In this document: in pieces, positions 5,023 through 5,765 of the stretch | Layout: the number at the start of each line of letters is the position of its first letter | Position numbering within the stretch: the first letter of the stretch is position 1 | Origin: Porticoccaceae bacterium UBA2002 | GTDB lineage: Bacteria > Pseudomonadota > Gammaproteobacteria > Pseudomonadales > Porticoccaceae | DNA: 5,765 bases | NCBI GenBank assembly: GCA_002334915.1 | Contig: DDCQ01000013.1 | Coordinates: 266-6,030 of the forward strand | Direction of reading: 5' to 3' | Position numbers and translations under genes: made by a program | Notes under the pieces: model-generated | Seen by the model: the letters and a program-made list of their open reading frames with translations, nothing else | Databases searched by the model: none | What the model was told of the DNA's origin: nothing

Positions 5023-5765
5023 ATGACAGTTGAACAGATTGGCTCAAACCAGAGCTTTGGTGGCCAGCAGCTGCGCTACAAGCATCAGTCCGCTGTGCTT
5101 AATTGCGAGATGACATTCTCGATCTATCTGCCGCCTCAGGCTGCACAGGGCCCAGTGCCCGTGCTGTACTGGTTATCTGGCCTCACCTGCACAGATGAAA
5201 ACTTTGTGCAAAAGGCCGGGGCCCAGCAGCATGCCGCAGAGTATGGCATTGCCATTGTCTGCCCGGATACCAGCCCCAGAGGTGAGGGCGTGGCCGATGA
5301 CCCTGAGGGTGCCTATGATATGGGTCTGGGGGCCGGATTCTATGTCAATGCTACAGAGCAGCCCTGGGTCAAGCATTACCAGATGTACAGCTATATAGTC
5401 GAAGATCTGCCAGCATTGATTAATAGCCAGTTCCCCGTGGACAGTGCTAGGGCATCAATTTCAGGGCATTCCATGGGTGGTCATGGCGCGCTAACCATAG
5501 CGCTTAAAAACCCGGGCCAGTTTAAATCGGTATCGGCATTTTCACCCATCTGCTCGCCGTTAAATTGCCCCTGGGGTGATAAGACATTAACCAACTACCT
5601 CGGCAGCAACCGCGATACCTGGGCCCAGTACGATACCGTAGCTCTGGTAGGTCAGGCCACAGAGCATCTGCCGGTGCTGGTCGATCAGGGTGAAGGAGAT
5701 AACTTTCTTGAGGAGCAGCTTAAAACGCCACTGCTGATTGAGGCGGCAAAAAAGGCCGCTTTCCC
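5023..5765 (+). CDS. fghA: S-formylglutathione hydrolase (3' end beyond window)
   Basis: This cytosolic serine esterase of the alpha/beta-hydrolase fold (esterase D family) hydrolyses S-formylglutathione to formate and glutathione, the step after the dehydrogenase. The visible 247 residues cover nearly the whole enzyme, usually about 280 aa. They include LSGLTCTDENF (51-61) with the conserved Cys55, the oxyanion and substrate segment PDTSPRGEGV (81-90), and GAGFYVNATEQPW (103-115). The nucleophile Ser150 lies in GHSMGGHGA, and the acid region DQGEGDNFL (221-229) has Asp226 as the probable catalytic Asp. The catalytic His (family motif GYDHSYYFI) and about 30 C-terminal residues would lie past the right edge. 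The reading frame is intact to the last base, so this is truncation by the window, not a pseudogene. It is co-transcribed with the dehydrogenase gene and is called frmB or yeiG in E. coli. Confidence 0.95.
   Translation, partial: MTVEQIGSNQSFGGQQLRYKHQSAVLNCEMTFSIYLPPQAAQGPVPVLYWLSGLTCTDENFVQKAGAQQHAAEYGIAIVCPDTSPRGEGVADDPEGAYDMGLGAGFYVNATEQPWVKHYQMYSYIVEDLPALINSQFPVDSARASISGHSMGGHGALTIALKNPGQFKSVSAFSPICSPLNCPWGDKTLTNYLGSNRDTWAQYDTVALVGQATEHLPVLVDQGEGDNFLEEQLKTPLLIEAAKKAAF

Noticed and set aside
5173..5398. Overlapping open frames on both strands within the S-formylglutathione hydrolase gene
   Set aside because: They are shadows of a conserved coding frame with GHSMGG and other family motifs.

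Overview
The window looks like an ordinary chromosomal segment of a proteobacterium, most likely a gammaproteobacterium and possibly a marine one. That placement is inferred from moderate G+C content, strong AGGA/GAGG ribosome binding sites, a glutathione-dependent formaldehyde pathway, a GbuA-like ureohydrolase and a small DUF6482-like protein. I see no mobile element, CRISPR array, tRNA, rRNA or phage gene.

Layout, left to right. (1) The 3' end of a short-chain dehydrogenase gene (+) runs in from the left edge. It converges on a small DUF6482-like gene (-), and the two stop codons overlap in a single CTAG. (2) Upstream of that small gene on the same strand lie a perfect hairpin terminator with a UUCG loop and a MAPEG-family membrane protein gene (-). 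(3) An intergenic region of about 140 bp separates the MAPEG gene from a divergent guanidinobutyrase/agmatinase-type ureohydrolase gene (+). (4) This gene converges on a long exported amidohydrolase gene (-), again with stop codons overlapping in one CTAG. (5) A region of about 117 bp holds phased TAGCC direct repeats and separates the amidohydrolase from the divergent gene for S-(hydroxymethyl)glutathione dehydrogenase (+). That gene is followed 13 bp later by the S-formylglutathione hydrolase gene (+), which runs off the right edge.

Functionally, the only clear pathway unit is the last pair: glutathione-dependent oxidation of formaldehyde to formate. The ureohydrolase probably releases urea from a guanidino compound such as 4-guanidinobutyrate (arginine/putrescine/GABA catabolism). 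The amidohydrolase is predicted to be periplasmic with unknown substrate, and nothing ties it to its neighbours beyond position. No obviously new multi-gene system is visible. The items most worth a second look are the repeats in front of the formaldehyde operon, the doubled CTAG stop-codon overlap, and substitutions at glutathione-site positions in the MAPEG protein.
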